64,000 nucleotides of DNA, taken from the NCBI GenBank assembly GCA_902623175.1, contig CACNSR010000012.1, positions 1 to 64,000 on the forward strand, read 5' to 3'. The translations under genes were made by a program, and so were the position numbers. This DNA comes from Halieaceae bacterium (GTDB lineage Bacteria; Pseudomonadota; Gammaproteobacteria; Pseudomonadales; Halieaceae). The notes under the pieces are model-generated. The model was not told the origin of the DNA. It worked only from the letters and a program-made list of their open reading frames with translations, and made no database searches. Shown here one piece after another: positions 39,524 through 54,340 of the stretch (position 1 is its first letter; each line of letters starts with the position of its first letter).

Positions 39524-39937
39524 ATGTCTGAACTCGACTTATTCGGTTTCATCGGCATGAACCGGTCGGTATTTGCTACATTTTTCTTGTGTGGCGTATT
39601 GATGCCACTGGCCGTCGTAGTCATCGCCTATCTCTTCAGAAACTTTCCGACTGTCGTTCGTAGCGGAGCTATGGTGTCCACCTTGATTGGGGTTGTCATG
39701 CTGACCTTCTTCTCGATGAGTTCGCAGAATGCCCTGTTCATGATGCTTACCATGCTCAGCGAAATGGCAGGAAACGGATCCGAAGTGGCAACGGGCTTCC
39801 TGACCTCGGCCGGAATGCCGATTGGGGAGACTATCAATCCACCTGGTTGGATGATGGCGCTGTCGTTGGTGCAGGTAGTGATCAACCTTGTCCTGACCGT
39901 TTATGTATTCCTGTTAGCCAAATGGGATAACAGCTGA
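39524..39937 (+). CDS. Hypothetical multi-pass membrane protein
   Basis: Several hydrophobic helices, terminator downstream. Confidence 0.75.
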   Translation: MSELDLFGFIGMNRSVFATFFLCGVLMPLAVVVIAYLFRNFPTVVRSGAMVSTLIGVVMLTFFSMSSQNALFMMLTMLSEMAGNGSEVATGFLTSAGMPIGETINPPGWMMALSLVQVVINLVLTVYVFLLAKWDNS

Positions 39938-39964
39938 CATTCAGACTTCTGTGCAATGTCTTCC

Positions 39965-39989
39965 AAGGGGGCTAATGCCCCCTTTTTTT
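39965..39989 (+). terminator. Rho-independent terminator
   Basis: AAGGGGGCTAATGCCCCCTTTTTTT. Confidence 0.9.
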
Positions 39990-39995
39990 AGCCGC

Positions 39996-40424
39996 TTATT
40001 TGAGTTGCGACACCCTGAAATTCATAGTCTTGGCCACAAAGTCTGCCTCGCCCGAGACAATGTTGATCACGCCATCCGACACCATGTCTAGTGAGTACAT
40101 CTTGAATATGCTGCCCTCTCGGCGATACACGCCTTGCAGTGTGGCGGTGGCGAACTGCTCACCATTTTGCGTCCACGCAAAGCCCGTAAATTCCCCCGAG
40201 TCACCCAAACCGAGCTTGTCAGTGAATTCATAAGACAGCCAAACTCGACCATAAGGACCCGCCTCACCGGTGGCTGAAATCTTATAATTGGTGCCATCGG
40301 TCGTGTGCGCAGAATCAATATCAAAGTTGGCGGTGAACTCGTCTTCGCCGTAATCCAAATCCTGAGCGACGGCAAACGGCATCAACACCGCCGCGGTCAA
40401 AATCAAAACGATCTTTTTCAACAT
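39996..40424 (-). CDS. Hypothetical exported protein
   Basis: Signal peptide MLKKIVLILTAAVLMPFAVAQ, beta-rich remainder. Confidence 0.75.
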   Translation of the reverse strand: MLKKIVLILTAAVLMPFAVAQDLDYGEDEFTANFDIDSAHTTDGTNYKISATGEAGPYGRVWLSYEFTDKLGLGDSGEFTGFAWTQNGEQFATATLQGVYRREGSIFKMYSLDMVSDGVINIVSGEADFVAKTMNFRVSQLK

Positions 40425-40879
40425 CTTGCTTCCCCTTGGTGTGAGTTATCAATTGCGTGTTGTTTCGTGCGTTATGGCAGACCAGAGCGAATCGCGGCCT
40501 GACGGCCCGAAAATCTCATGAATGCACTCCAGAGAACAAGCAGTCGCCTCGTTTAGCACTGGTTTGAAACGGGGCTCAACGTGTCACCAGTTGCTCAGCA
40601 TGAGAAAGCTTTGTGCATCACGCTCATCGTCTAGGCATTCATTATTTAACCAATCGACTTTTCGCTAAAAACGCCAAACCTTCTAAAACCAACTGCGGCC
40701 CGGTCTTTACGATGTATTAAAACACTTGCAAAGTTGCCCTCTCACCTGCGGTAGTGGCTAATGTCGCCTGCTCGGTGCCTGCGCCGACAAACCCGGAAGC
40801 AAAGGCTGGTTCGAGGACATGAGCGCAAAAAGCAAAGGGGAATGGAGGTGAGGGGGCCAAGACTTGCTTCGCGCACTGC

Positions 40880-41011
40880 TTGCCGGAGAGCACTACGATT
40901 GGCAGCGAGGTCTGGTGCGAAAGCCTGAAAGAGACGCCCAAAGGCGAATAGACGACCCAGGAAGTGAAGGAATATGCCAAGTACTGCGCGGTAGACCAAG
41001 TCAGTCAGTAA
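40880..41011 (+). pseudogene. Decayed DUF3012-like short lipoprotein
   Basis: Frame reads [41 protein letters not shown]; amber stop (40949-40951) where Trp is expected from memory; N-terminus out of frame. Confidence 0.6.
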
Positions 41012-41084
41012 AAATGCCCCCAAGGCGGCGTTCACGGCGCTTCTACTCCTTTTCTTGTGCCGCGGCGCAGGTCACAATTCGGCA

Positions 41085-43655
41085 ATGAGCGACGCCACAC
41101 CCGCCACCCACACGCCCATGATGCAGCAGTACCTCGCGATCAAAAGCGAGCATCCGCACGCACTGCTTTTCTACCGAATGGGCGATTTCTACGAGCTGTT
41201 TTACGACGATGCGGAAGCCGCATCGAAGCTGCTCGACATCACCCTAACCAGTCGAGGCAAATCGGCCGGTGACGCCATCCCAATGGCCGGCGTGCCCTAC
41301 CATGCAGCCGAGAGCTATCTCGCGAGACTGGTGAAAGCGGGACGCTCAGTGGCCATCGCCGAACAAATTAGTGATCCAGCAACCAGCAGAGGGCTGGTCG
41401 AGCGGGAGGTGGTGCGCATTGTGACGCCAGGCACACTGACCGATGAGTCTCTGTTGGAGGCACGCCAGGATGCGCTGATTCTAGCCATCGGGGTGAACAA
41501 AATAGGCTACGGACTGGCCTGGCTGGATGTCAGTAGCGGCCGCTTTCTAGTCTCAGAGGTCGCGGGCGACATGGCGCTCGAAGCCGAAGTAGCGCGGCTG
41601 GCCCCTGCGGAGATTCTGGTACCCGAGTCGAGTCATCTCGCAGACGAGTCATGGCATGGCGCCCTGCGTCGGCAACCTGACTGGCGCTTCGATGAGACCG
41701 GGGCCCGGGAAGATCTGCAGCGGCAATTCCGAACCCAAGACCTCGACGGTTTTGGTTGCGGCAGACTCACGGTCGCCATCGCAGCCGCAGGCGCATTGCT
41801 CAACTATGTCAAAGACACACAGCGTAGCGACCTGCCACACATTCGCGCCATCCACCTCGAGTCACAAAGTGGCGCCGTGATTCTCGATGCGGCGACACGC
41901 CGCAATCTGGAGATCGACCTGACACTGAGCGGCGGCGAGGAGCATACGCTCTACGAGGTCTATGACAGTACGGTCACCGCCATGGGTGCCCGGCATCTCC
42001 GCCGCTGGCTGCATCGGCCGATTAATGACCGCGGTGACATCGAGCGGCGACTGGATGCAGTGGAATCCATGATTCAAGCGTATCGCTTTGAGTCACTCCG
42101 CGAGGCACTCAAGGACATCGCTGATCTGGAGCGGATTCTTTCGCGGGTCGCGTTGGGCTCAGCGCGCCCCCGGGATCTGAGTCGACTTGGGAGCAGCTTG
42201 GCACAAATACCGTTGATACGGAGCCGCCTTCCCGCCGAATCCAACTTACTCAAGGAATTGGCCACCGCTCTGCCCGATTACGTGACGCTAACTGAACTCC
42301 TCGAGCGCGCCATCATCGAGAACCCGCCTGTGTTAATCCGCGACGGCGGCGTGATTGCCGCAGGCTACGATGAGCAGCTCGACGAGCTGCGCGGCATCAG
42401 CGACAACGCAGGCGCCTATCTGCTAGAGCTTGAGCAGAGTGAGCGTGATGCAACCGGCCTATCGACACTCAAGGTCGGTTACAACCGGGTACACGGCTAC
42501 TACATTGAGATCAGCCGCACTCAGTCAGGACAGGCGCCCGAAACCTATCAGCGCCGCCAAACGCTGAAAAATGTCGAGCGGTTCATTACGCCCGAGCTGA
42601 AAACGTTCGAGGACACGGCGCTGTCCAGCAAAAGCCGCGCACTCGCGCGGGAAAAGCACCTATACGGGGCGTTGGTGGCAAAGGTAGCGGAATCCCTCGC
42701 CCCACTGCAGACGACCGCCACCGCGCTGTGTGATCTTGATGTGCTCGCGTGTTTTGCAGAGCGTGCGACCGTGCTCGATCTGTGCCGGCCCCGCTTTACC
42801 GATCACAGCTTGCTGCAGATTGAGGGAGGTCGTCACCCCGTGGTGGAAGCGGCACGGGACGTCCCGTTTATCGCCAACGATACACAGCTCGATCACAACC
42901 GACGGATGTTGCTGATCACGGGCCCTAACATGGGCGGTAAGTCCACCTACATGCGGCAAAACGCGCTGATCGCACTGCTCGCCCATGTCGGTGCGTTTGT
43001 ACCCGCGCAGGCGGTTTCATTGTCGTGCCTGGATCGTATCTTTACGCGGATCGGCTCTTCCGACGATCTCGCGAGCGGCCGTTCGACGTTTATGGTCGAG
43101 ATGACCGAAACCGCCAATATTCTGCACAATGCCACCGAGCGCAGTCTGGTACTCATGGATGAAGTCGGTCGCGGCACCAGCACCTTTGACGGGCTGAGCA
43201 TTGCCTGGGCTACGGCGCTGTCACTGGCCAATCAGGTGCAGGCCCTCACGTTTTTTGCCACCCACTATTTCGAGCTCACTGCGTTGCCCGAACAACATCC
43301 TGCAATGGCGAACGTCCACCTCGATGCTACCGAACACGAAGATCATGTCGTGTTTCTCTATCAAATTCAGGAAGGCCCTGCCAACCGCAGCTTCGGACTA
43401 CAGGTGGCCAAACTCGCTGGCGTTCCAAAGGAGGTTCTCGAGTCAGCTCAAGACAAACTCCACGAACTCGAGAGCGGCATAACCGCGGGGCCTCCTCCCG
43501 TCCAAGCGGAGCTGTTCTTGGCAGCGCTACCAGCATCCGCCCAGCCCTCACCCACGCTTGAGGCACTGCGGTCACTGGATCCTGATAACCTCAGTGCCAA
43601 AGCGGCACTGGACTCGATCTATCAACTGAAACAGAAACTTGACGATGAAACCTGA
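41085..43655 (+). CDS. mutS: DNA mismatch repair protein MutS
   Basis: [43 protein letters not shown]. Confidence 0.98.
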   Translation: MSDATPATHTPMMQQYLAIKSEHPHALLFYRMGDFYELFYDDAEAASKLLDITLTSRGKSAGDAIPMAGVPYHAAESYLARLVKAGRSVAIAEQISDPATSRGLVEREVVRIVTPGTLTDESLLEARQDALILAIGVNKIGYGLAWLDVSSGRFLVSEVAGDMALEAEVARLAPAEILVPESSHLADESWHGALRRQPDWRFDETGAREDLQRQFRTQDLDGFGCGRLTVAIAAAGALLNYVKDTQRSDLPHIRAIHLESQSGAVILDAATRRNLEIDLTLSGGEEHTLYEVYDSTVTAMGARHLRRWLHRPINDRGDIERRLDAVESMIQAYRFESLREALKDIADLERILSRVALGSARPRDLSRLGSSLAQIPLIRSRLPAESNLLKELATALPDYVTLTELLERAIIENPPVLIRDGGVIAAGYDEQLDELRGISDNAGAYLLELEQSERDATGLSTLKVGYNRVHGYYIEISRTQSGQAPETYQRRQTLKNVERFITPELKTFEDTALSSKSRALAREKHLYGALVAKVAESLAPLQTTATALCDLDVLACFAERATVLDLCRPRFTDHSLLQIEGGRHPVVEAARDVPFIANDTQLDHNRRMLLITGPNMGGKSTYMRQNALIALLAHVGAFVPAQAVSLSCLDRIFTRIGSSDDLASGRSTFMVEMTETANILHNATERSLVLMDEVGRGTSTFDGLSIAWATALSLANQVQALTFFATHYFELTALPEQHPAMANVHLDATEHEDHVVFLYQIQEGPANRSFGLQVAKLAGVPKEVLESAQDKLHELESGITAGPPPVQAELFLAALPASAQPSPTLEALRSLDPDNLSAKAALDSIYQLKQKLDDET

Positions 43656-43715
43656 CCAGTTTTCAAAACAGTTCACAGCCAGTATCCTTCGCCGTGGGAT
43701 GAGTGAGGTATTGGT

Positions 43716-44039
43716 ATGGCTTTCGTTGTTGGCGAGGATTGCATCAAGTGCAAGCACACTGATTGCGTTGAGGTCTGCCCGGTAGATTGTTTTTACGAGG
43801 GGCCTAATTTTCTGGTCATTAACCCCGACGAGTGCATCGACTGCGCGTTGTGTGAACCGGAATGCCCGGTCGATGCGATCTACTCAGAGGATGAGCTCCC
43901 CAGCGATCAGGAATCGTTCCAGCAATTGAACGCGGAGCTGGCTGAGATCTGGCCAAATATCACGGAACGGAAAGATCCCCCGCCCGATCACGCGGACTGG
44001 GCAGGCAAACCCGGCAAGCTCGAGTTACTAGAGCGCTGA
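43716..44039 (+). CDS. fdxA: 7Fe ferredoxin FdxA
   Basis: [48 protein letters not shown]. Confidence 0.97.
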   Translation: MAFVVGEDCIKCKHTDCVEVCPVDCFYEGPNFLVINPDECIDCALCEPECPVDAIYSEDELPSDQESFQQLNAELAEIWPNITERKDPPPDHADWAGKPGKLELLER

Positions 44040-44130
44040 GCACAGTGCGCCCCGTGACCGAGGGCACCAACTTTAAGTTAACCCACCATAACAGTCACGG
44101 TCGTAGTGTAGTGATGTGAGTATGACTTTG

Positions 44131-45012
44131 TCAGCGTTGAGGTAACAGTAAGGTGGGATTCACAGGCAGGCCGTTGCGCCGGATCTCGAAGTGCAACTTC
44201 ACCGAGTCACTGCTGGTGCTACCCATGCGAGCAATCACCTGACCAGCATCAACATGTTGACCCTCCGCTGCCAGCAGGGCATCGTTGTGGCCATACGCGC
44301 TTAGGTAGGTGTTATTGTGCTTAACGATAAGCAGCGCGCCATAGCCGGTGACACCTGTGCCCGCATACACCACCTCACCTGCTGCCGTTGCCATCACAGG
44401 CGAGCCGCGTTCGCCAACCAAATCAATGCCTTTGTGCCGCTCGGCTGAGTAAGCGCGACTCACTGTTCCCTCAGCAGGCCAGAACCAAAGGTCCACCGGC
44501 GCATTGGGCATAGGGGTCTGCGCAGGAGACGACGTGTACGCGGCCGGACCTGTTTCTGACTGTGTGGTGGCTGACTTGGCAGTAGCTGTGGCATTGCCCG
44601 CTGCATTCTCCGGAGTAGTCTTGCCAACGCGAGGCATCGCACTAGCATCAGACGGGTTTGCCTCGGATGCCGCCGGGGCGCCTCCGAGCGCGGCATCCGG
44701 TGCGGTTCTTAGGCTTTGTCCCACCCTAATCACATAGGGCGGATCGATGTTATTCAGACTCGCGAGCGTTCGATAGTCCATCCCCAGACGAAAGGCAACC
44801 GCGTAAAGCGTATCTCCCGGCTCCACCACGTAGTCCGGGCCAGCGGCCAAATCGCGTTCATAATCCGGAAGATTGGTGTTTGCCTGGCGCACTTCGGGTG
44901 GGACATCCACCGCCGCTACTGACTTGTTTTCAATGATCGCGGGCGGATTGTCAGCGCAGCCAACAAGGAGCAACAGGCTCGCCACCAGGCTCTGGCAGCA
45001 ACGCACTGTCAT
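44131..45012 (-). CDS. nlpD: NlpD-like LysM/M23 peptidoglycan hydrolase family lipoprotein
   Basis: Lipobox LLLLVGC, LysM YVVEPGDTLYAVAFRLG, M23 KGIDLVGERGSPVMATAAGEVVYAG. Confidence 0.9.
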   Translation of the reverse strand: MTVRCCQSLVASLLLLVGCADNPPAIIENKSVAAVDVPPEVRQANTNLPDYERDLAAGPDYVVEPGDTLYAVAFRLGMDYRTLASLNNIDPPYVIRVGQSLRTAPDAALGGAPAASEANPSDASAMPRVGKTTPENAAGNATATAKSATTQSETGPAAYTSSPAQTPMPNAPVDLWFWPAEGTVSRAYSAERHKGIDLVGERGSPVMATAAGEVVYAGTGVTGYGALLIVKHNNTYLSAYGHNDALLAAEGQHVDAGQVIARMGSTSSDSVKLHFEIRRNGLPVNPTLLLPQR

Positions 45013-45013
45013 A

Positions 45014-45919
45014 TTACAGACCTCGACGCGAAGCCAATGCCTGCGTACCCCAGACAAAAAAACATCCAATTAGGCAGGCACCTAAACAGGCTGACAACTG
45101 TGCATCGGTGACCGTGGACGGTAACACGGGCCGCGAGGCTGAAATCGCTCCCGCAGCAGTATTCAGTAGCACTTCTTGTCGCCATGGCCATACCGCCACC
45201 AATGAACCCATCAGCACACCGCTCAGGAATGCCATAGCCAGTGCCCGATAGCGCTGCAGACAGCGCTGAAGCAGCCGCGCGAATAGCAGCAACCCCGTCA
45301 CACAACCCGCGGCGAGCACCAAAAGTTCAGTGACCTGCAGCGTCTTGACCGCTGACAACACTTGCTCATACATGCCCATCAGCACCAGCAAAAAGCTTCC
45401 CGATATCCCAGGCAAAATCATGGCGCAAATCGCGATCGCGCCGGCAAAAAACAAGCCAGGAAGGCCGGCGAGAAACGACACGGGAGGCATCAAGACGGCA
45501 CCCACGGCGATGCAGACTCCGAAAGTGAACCCCGCGAGACAGTCGATGCTATCAAACGTCACCTCGTCCCGAATCAGCAGCACCGAACTGATCAGAATCA
45601 GTCCTGAAAAGAACGACCATAGCGGCTGTGGATAGTGGGTGAGCAACCAATGAATGACCGAGGCCATAGAGAAAATCGCGATCAGAATACCCAGCAGCAG
45701 GATCGACAGAAATCCGCCGTCAATTCGATGCCACAGCTCATTCCAACGACCACTCACCGCCATAGAGAGTGCATCGCCGTCGGCCGACACAATGGCTTTC
45801 AGCAACTGCTCGTAGATGCCGGTAATCAATGCGATCGTGCCACCAGAGACACCCGGCACGATATCCGCCGCGCCCATCGCCAGACCGCGGGCAAACACCC
45901 CTGCCGGCGAGCGCTTCAC
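45014..45919 (-). CDS. DUF368 domain-containing membrane protein
   Basis: GLAMGAADIVPGVSGGTIALITGIYEQLL; PGISGSFLLVLMGMYE. Confidence 0.93.
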   Translation of the reverse strand: MKRSPAGVFARGLAMGAADIVPGVSGGTIALITGIYEQLLKAIVSADGDALSMAVSGRWNELWHRIDGGFLSILLLGILIAIFSMASVIHWLLTHYPQPLWSFFSGLILISSVLLIRDEVTFDSIDCLAGFTFGVCIAVGAVLMPPVSFLAGLPGLFFAGAIAICAMILPGISGSFLLVLMGMYEQVLSAVKTLQVTELLVLAAGCVTGLLLFARLLQRCLQRYRALAMAFLSGVLMGSLVAVWPWRQEVLLNTAAGAISASRPVLPSTVTDAQLSACLGACLIGCFFVWGTQALASRRGL

Positions 45920-46569
45920 CGGCTCACACCTCGCACCATGGGAACAAAATTGACTTCTTCAATCACCTCTTCGACGTAACCCTCAGCAGTTGCGGTCACC
46001 ATGATGAGCTGCTGCCGTTCGCCACCTACAGGCAGGATCAGCCTGCCTGTAGGTGCAAGCTGTTTCAGCAACTGGGTAGGCAGATGCTCAGGCGCGGCAG
46101 CGCCCAGAATTAAATCAAAAGGTGCCTCGCTGGCCCATCCGTCCAGACCATCTCCGTGCCTTAGCCGCACGTTGCGCACTCGCAGCGCGCGCAGCTGCTT
46201 CCGCGCCCGCTCCAATAGCGGCTTGATGCGCTCAATCGCGCAAATCTCATCCACAAGACTGGCCAATATCGCTGTTTGGTAGCCCGAGCCGCTACCCAGC
46301 TCCAGCACTTTTTTCGGACGCCCCCGGGCCAGAGCGAGCTCACTCATCCTGGCGACCACATAGGGTTGCGAGAGCGTCTGGCCGTAGCCAATCGGCAGCG
46401 CCGTATCCTCGTAGGACCGATGCGCGAGCGCCTCATCCACAAATAAATGACGAGGCACGCTGCGAATTGCCTCCAACACCTCAAACTGCGTGATGCCCTG
46501 ATCCATCAGCCGCTGTATAAGTCGCTCCCGCGTTCGCTGGGAGGTCATACCGATACCCTGCTGGCTCAC
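45916..46569 (-). CDS. pcm: Protein-L-isoaspartate O-methyltransferase
   Basis: [50 protein letters not shown]. Confidence 0.95.
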   Translation of the reverse strand: MSQQGIGMTSQRTRERLIQRLMDQGITQFEVLEAIRSVPRHLFVDEALAHRSYEDTALPIGYGQTLSQPYVVARMSELALARGRPKKVLELGSGSGYQTAILASLVDEICAIERIKPLLERARKQLRALRVRNVRLRHGDGLDGWASEAPFDLILGAAAPEHLPTQLLKQLAPTGRLILPVGGERQQLIMVTATAEGYVEEVIEEVNFVPMVRGVSR

Positions 46570-47054
46570 GCGGAGGCGCTCTCATTCGTCAGCAGCGCCA
46601 CCGCATGGCTGGCAATACCTTCCTCGCGCCCCACAAAGCCCAGTTTTTCAGTGGTGGTTGCCTTGACGTTGACACTGCCCACTAACACTCTGAGGTCGGC
46701 TGCGATGCGCTCACGCATTCCATCAATGTGCTCGCTCAGTCGCGGGGTTTGGGCGATCACGGTAAGATCAACATTAACTACTGTCCAACCGGCTTCATCC
46801 AACAGCGCGACCACTGCGCGCAAGAGCGTTCGACTGTCAGCATCACTAAAGGCCGGATCGGTATCGGGAAAATGCCGGCCGATATCACCGAGGCCCGCCG
46901 CACCCAACAGCGCATCACAGAGCGCGTGCAACACCACATCCCCGTCGGAGTGCGCTATCAGTCCGCGCTCCCAGGAGATCTGGACACCGCCTAATACGAC
47001 GGCATCGCCTTCGCCGAAGGCATGTACATCGTAACCGTGGCCAATGCGCATCAT
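46566..47054 (-). CDS. ispF: 2-C-methyl-D-erythritol 2,4-cyclodiphosphate synthase
   Basis: [48 protein letters not shown]. Confidence 0.97.
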   Translation of the reverse strand: MMRIGHGYDVHAFGEGDAVVLGGVQISWERGLIAHSDGDVVLHALCDALLGAAGLGDIGRHFPDTDPAFSDADSRTLLRAVVALLDEAGWTVVNVDLTVIAQTPRLSEHIDGMRERIAADLRVLVGSVNVKATTTEKLGFVGREEGIASHAVALLTNESASA

Positions 47055-47058
47055 GTCA

Positions 47059-47754
47059 CTACCCTCTTCTCTTTCTCAGCACCAGATCCGCAAACGCCAG
47101 GTCTGCTTCAACGGTGACCTTAATGTTGCTCGAGGGCCCCTCTACCACGTGAACAGGCTCACCCGCCCGCTCCATCGCCATGGCTTCATCGGTGACCGAG
47201 CGGCCTTCCTCCAGACACCGACCCAATGCCGCATGCAAAGCGAACAGGGGAAATAATTGGGGCGTCTGTGCCCGCCAAAGCGACTGGCGATCGACTGTAC
47301 CTGAGACCTGCCCGCCCTCATCGACCTGCTTAAGGGTGTCTGCGACCGGCTCGGCGAGGATCACGCCCTCTCCCGACTGCCGAGCCTGTTGAATTAACGC
47401 CGTCAGGGATTCAAGCAGCAAACACGGACGCGCGGCATCGTGAACCAGCACCCAGTCTTCTTCTGAACTCTCAGTGGCCAATAGCTCCAGCCCCGCCATG
47501 ACAGAATCCGCGCGCTCGTCGCCACCGGGTGTGGTTTGCACGCGCACGTCCGCCAGGCTGTCAATCGCATCGGCGCGCCGATCAGAGGGATCGAGCGCCA
47601 CCACAATGCCGCGAATATCCGGACTGGCCAATAATGCGCGCAGGGTGTGCTCCATCAGCGGCGCACCGGCGATTTCGCGATATTGCTTGGGAACCTCGCC
47701 ACCAAGGCGACGCCCCGACCCAGCCGCCGGCACCACTGCCCAGATGCTGTTCAC
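47059..47754 (-). CDS. ispD: 2-C-methyl-D-erythritol 4-phosphate cytidylyltransferase
   Basis: [35 protein letters not shown]. Confidence 0.97.
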   Translation of the reverse strand: MNSIWAVVPAAGSGRRLGGEVPKQYREIAGAPLMEHTLRALLASPDIRGIVVALDPSDRRADAIDSLADVRVQTTPGGDERADSVMAGLELLATESSEEDWVLVHDAARPCLLLESLTALIQQARQSGEGVILAEPVADTLKQVDEGGQVSGTVDRQSLWRAQTPQLFPLFALHAALGRCLEEGRSVTDEAMAMERAGEPVHVVEGPSSNIKVTVEADLAFADLVLRKRRG

Positions 47755-48034
47755 GGCGCCTCGTGCTCCTCTACGAATTGATAATAGACCTCACCTTCTT
47801 TGATCAGACCAAGGTTCTCGCGCGCGTTTCTCTCAACAGCCTCTGTGCCACCCTGCAAGGCGATGACCTCCTGCGTAAGTGCCTCATTACGCGCCGTCAG
47901 CTCGGCTTTTTCTGCCTCGGCTTCCTCGAGCTGCACCTGCAGCCTGTTAGCTTCAGCAAGACCGCCCTCTGCAAACCACAGCCGGTACTGCAGCAGCAAA
48001 AAAAGACCCAATAGCCCGCCTATTAGCCAGCGCA

Positions 48035-48035
<1 letters not shown>
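47751..48035 (-). CDS. ftsB: Cell division protein FtsB
   Basis: Single TM plus coiled coil, RNARENLGLIKEGEVYYQFV; between eno and ispD. Confidence 0.94.
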
Positions 48036-51951
<3,916 letters not shown>

Positions 51952-53257
51952 TCAAAGTGACGAAGAAAGGCGCCAAATGGGTCGCAAACCGGGGTCCGCT
52001 AAGGTGCCTTCGAGCGCTGTCGCCCCCGACAAAGGACCAGCAGGCAGCACCCATACAGGCCCTGTTTCTGACTTCAAAACAAGTAGATGGCGACGCCACC
52101 ACGGGGGAATTCTCATCTCTTGCAGCCACTTATTAGTTGATTTTTGAGGTCGGTTAAGCGGCGTTACCGACTCTGTGCGCCCACTGACGCTACCGGATAA
52201 TCGCGCGCCCGGAGCTAGCCCCGGACCGTCATCAGCTGGCTCCCAGTCAAGTCGCCCCCAGTCGCCCTCGGCTGACTCTCCTACCACAACCTTTTCGGGG
52301 AAGAGGCAATCCTCGACAGGCTCGCTGACGCTAACGATCCAGCCGCTCCAGGCGCGCAAGCAACCATCTCCCCAACGCAACTCGGGCAGACGATCCGATG
52401 CCGCGTCGAGTGCCTGCCTCGCCAGCTCGAGTAGCCGGCGTCGATCGGGCGAGTCGATATCAGACTCGCCTAACCACTGGTGGATCTGAGCCGCCAACTC
52501 CGCCACATCGACGGTCGGATCGATGACCAATGCTGCCTCGCCCATCGCGGTCTCGGTCCGTGGAAGCGGCAGTTGACTCAAACGTTGCTGCGCCATAGCC
52601 TGCAGTCCGGCTGCTCGCTGGATAGTCTCCCGGTATCCCGGCCAACGCTCTGCTATCGAAGGCAAGATAGTCTGTCGCAGATAATTGCGATCCTGTTCGG
52701 TCTGAAGATTGGAGGGGTCGGTCACGTACTCAAGTCCCGCAGCCTCAACCGCACCGCGCAGAGCGTCTGAAGGCGTATTAAGCAACGGCCGGAAAATCCG
52801 TCCCGCGCCGCAGGCCCGCTCTCTGGGAATACCGGACAAACCCCGCGGACCGGCGCCGCGCAGCAGACGCAAAAGTACCGTCTCCACCATGTCATCGGCG
52901 TGATGCGCGGTGAAGAGAATATCGCCCTCGGCCAATACACCCTCAAAGGCCAGGTATCTCTCGCGGCGTGCATCGGCTTCCACCCCGCGACCGCTGGGCT
53001 CGATGTTGCACACATTGATGTGCAACGGCACGTCTAGGCTGTCGGCGTGTCGCTGACAGAGGTCGCTCCAATCCCCCGCAGCAGCATTCAAACCATGGTT
53101 AACGTGAATGGCGAGCAGGGGGGGGGCCTGATAACGCATCGCGATAAGCCGCCAGCGCATAAAGTAACGCGACACTGTCTGCGCCGCCAGAGAGTGCCAC
53201 CCACCAGTGGGGCGCTTCTAACAGTGCATCAGGAAAGGGGTTCAGGATCTCGCGCAC
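51952..53257 (-). pseudogene. tilS: tRNA(Ile)-lysidine synthase, frameshifted at a C9 tract (sequence error, phase variation or mutation)
   Basis: PP-loop HWWVALSGGADSVALLYALAAYRDALSGPP in one frame; LLAIHVNHGLNAAAGDWSDLCQRHADSL... in the next, joined at 53118-53126. Confidence 0.9.
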
Positions 53258-53274
53258 GTCGCGTGAACCGACAC

Positions 53275-54222
53275 TCAGTTACCGTAGGACATCAGCCTTC
53301 GGTAACGTGCCTCAAGCAGGGTATCGGTATCCATTGCAGACAGCCGATCCACCTGATCCAATAAGTGCCCCCTCAATCGCCTCGCCATCTCAATTGGGTC
53401 GCGGTGCGCACCACCGAGCGGCTCCGGGATCGTCGCGTCGACAATGCCCAATTCCTCGAGCTTTGAGGACGTCACGCCCATGGCCGCCGCGGCATCCGGG
53501 GCAAACTCGGAGCTCTTCCAGATGATGTTGGCGCAGCCCTCAGGAGAGATCACAAAGTAAGTGGCGTACTGCAGCATGGCAAGATGGTCGCCCACCCCGA
53601 TGCCAAGCGCACCGCCCGATGAACCCTCACCAATCACGATACAAATCAAAGGGGTTTTCAGACGCGACATCACCGCCAGGTTTTGGGCAATCGCCTCACT
53701 GATGCCACGCTCCTCTGAATCTATGCCAGGGTAGGCCCCAGGTGTGTCGATCAAGGTGACCACCGGCATTTTGAAGCGCTCTGCCATCTCCATTAGGCGC
53801 ATCGCTTTGCGGTAGCCCTCGGGCTTGGGCATACCGAAATTACGGTAGACCTTATCTTTGACCGCACGGCCTTTTTCCTGACCGATCACCATGACCGGGC
53901 GCCCGTCGAGGCGGGCAATACCCCCCACAATCGCCTTGTCATCGGCAAAGTGGCGATCGCCATGTAATTCATCAAATTCGGTGAAGATTTCAGGGATGTA
54001 GTCGAGGGAGTACGGCCGTTGAGGGTGCCGGGCCACGCGCACAATGTCCCAGGCGCTTAGATCCGTATAAATCTTCTCGGTCAGCGCGGTCGATTTCTCC
54101 CGCAGGCGGTCAATCTCGTCGCCCAGATTCAGATCGGCACCGTCGCCCACGCCCTGCAGTTCCTCAATCTTCATTTCGAGTTCTGCAATCGGTTGCTCAA
54201 AGTCAAGATAGTTTGGATTCAT
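53275..54222 (-). CDS. accA: Acetyl-CoA carboxylase carboxyltransferase subunit alpha
   Basis: [53 protein letters not shown]. Confidence 0.98.
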   Translation of the reverse strand: MNPNYLDFEQPIAELEMKIEELQGVGDGADLNLGDEIDRLREKSTALTEKIYTDLSAWDIVRVARHPQRPYSLDYIPEIFTEFDELHGDRHFADDKAIVGGIARLDGRPVMVIGQEKGRAVKDKVYRNFGMPKPEGYRKAMRLMEMAERFKMPVVTLIDTPGAYPGIDSEERGISEAIAQNLAVMSRLKTPLICIVIGEGSSGGALGIGVGDHLAMLQYATYFVISPEGCANIIWKSSEFAPDAAAAMGVTSSKLEELGIVDATIPEPLGGAHRDPIEMARRLRGHLLDQVDRLSAMDTDTLLEARYRRLMSYGN

Positions 54223-54340
54223 AGTGTTACCCCATACCAACGCGGGTGGTAGGTTGAATCGAGCGACGGAGTCTACAAAGGGAGCGGGCCTGCGTCACGC
54301 CCACTGTTAAAAAGTCAGGTATCTGGTTACCCTGCCGGCC

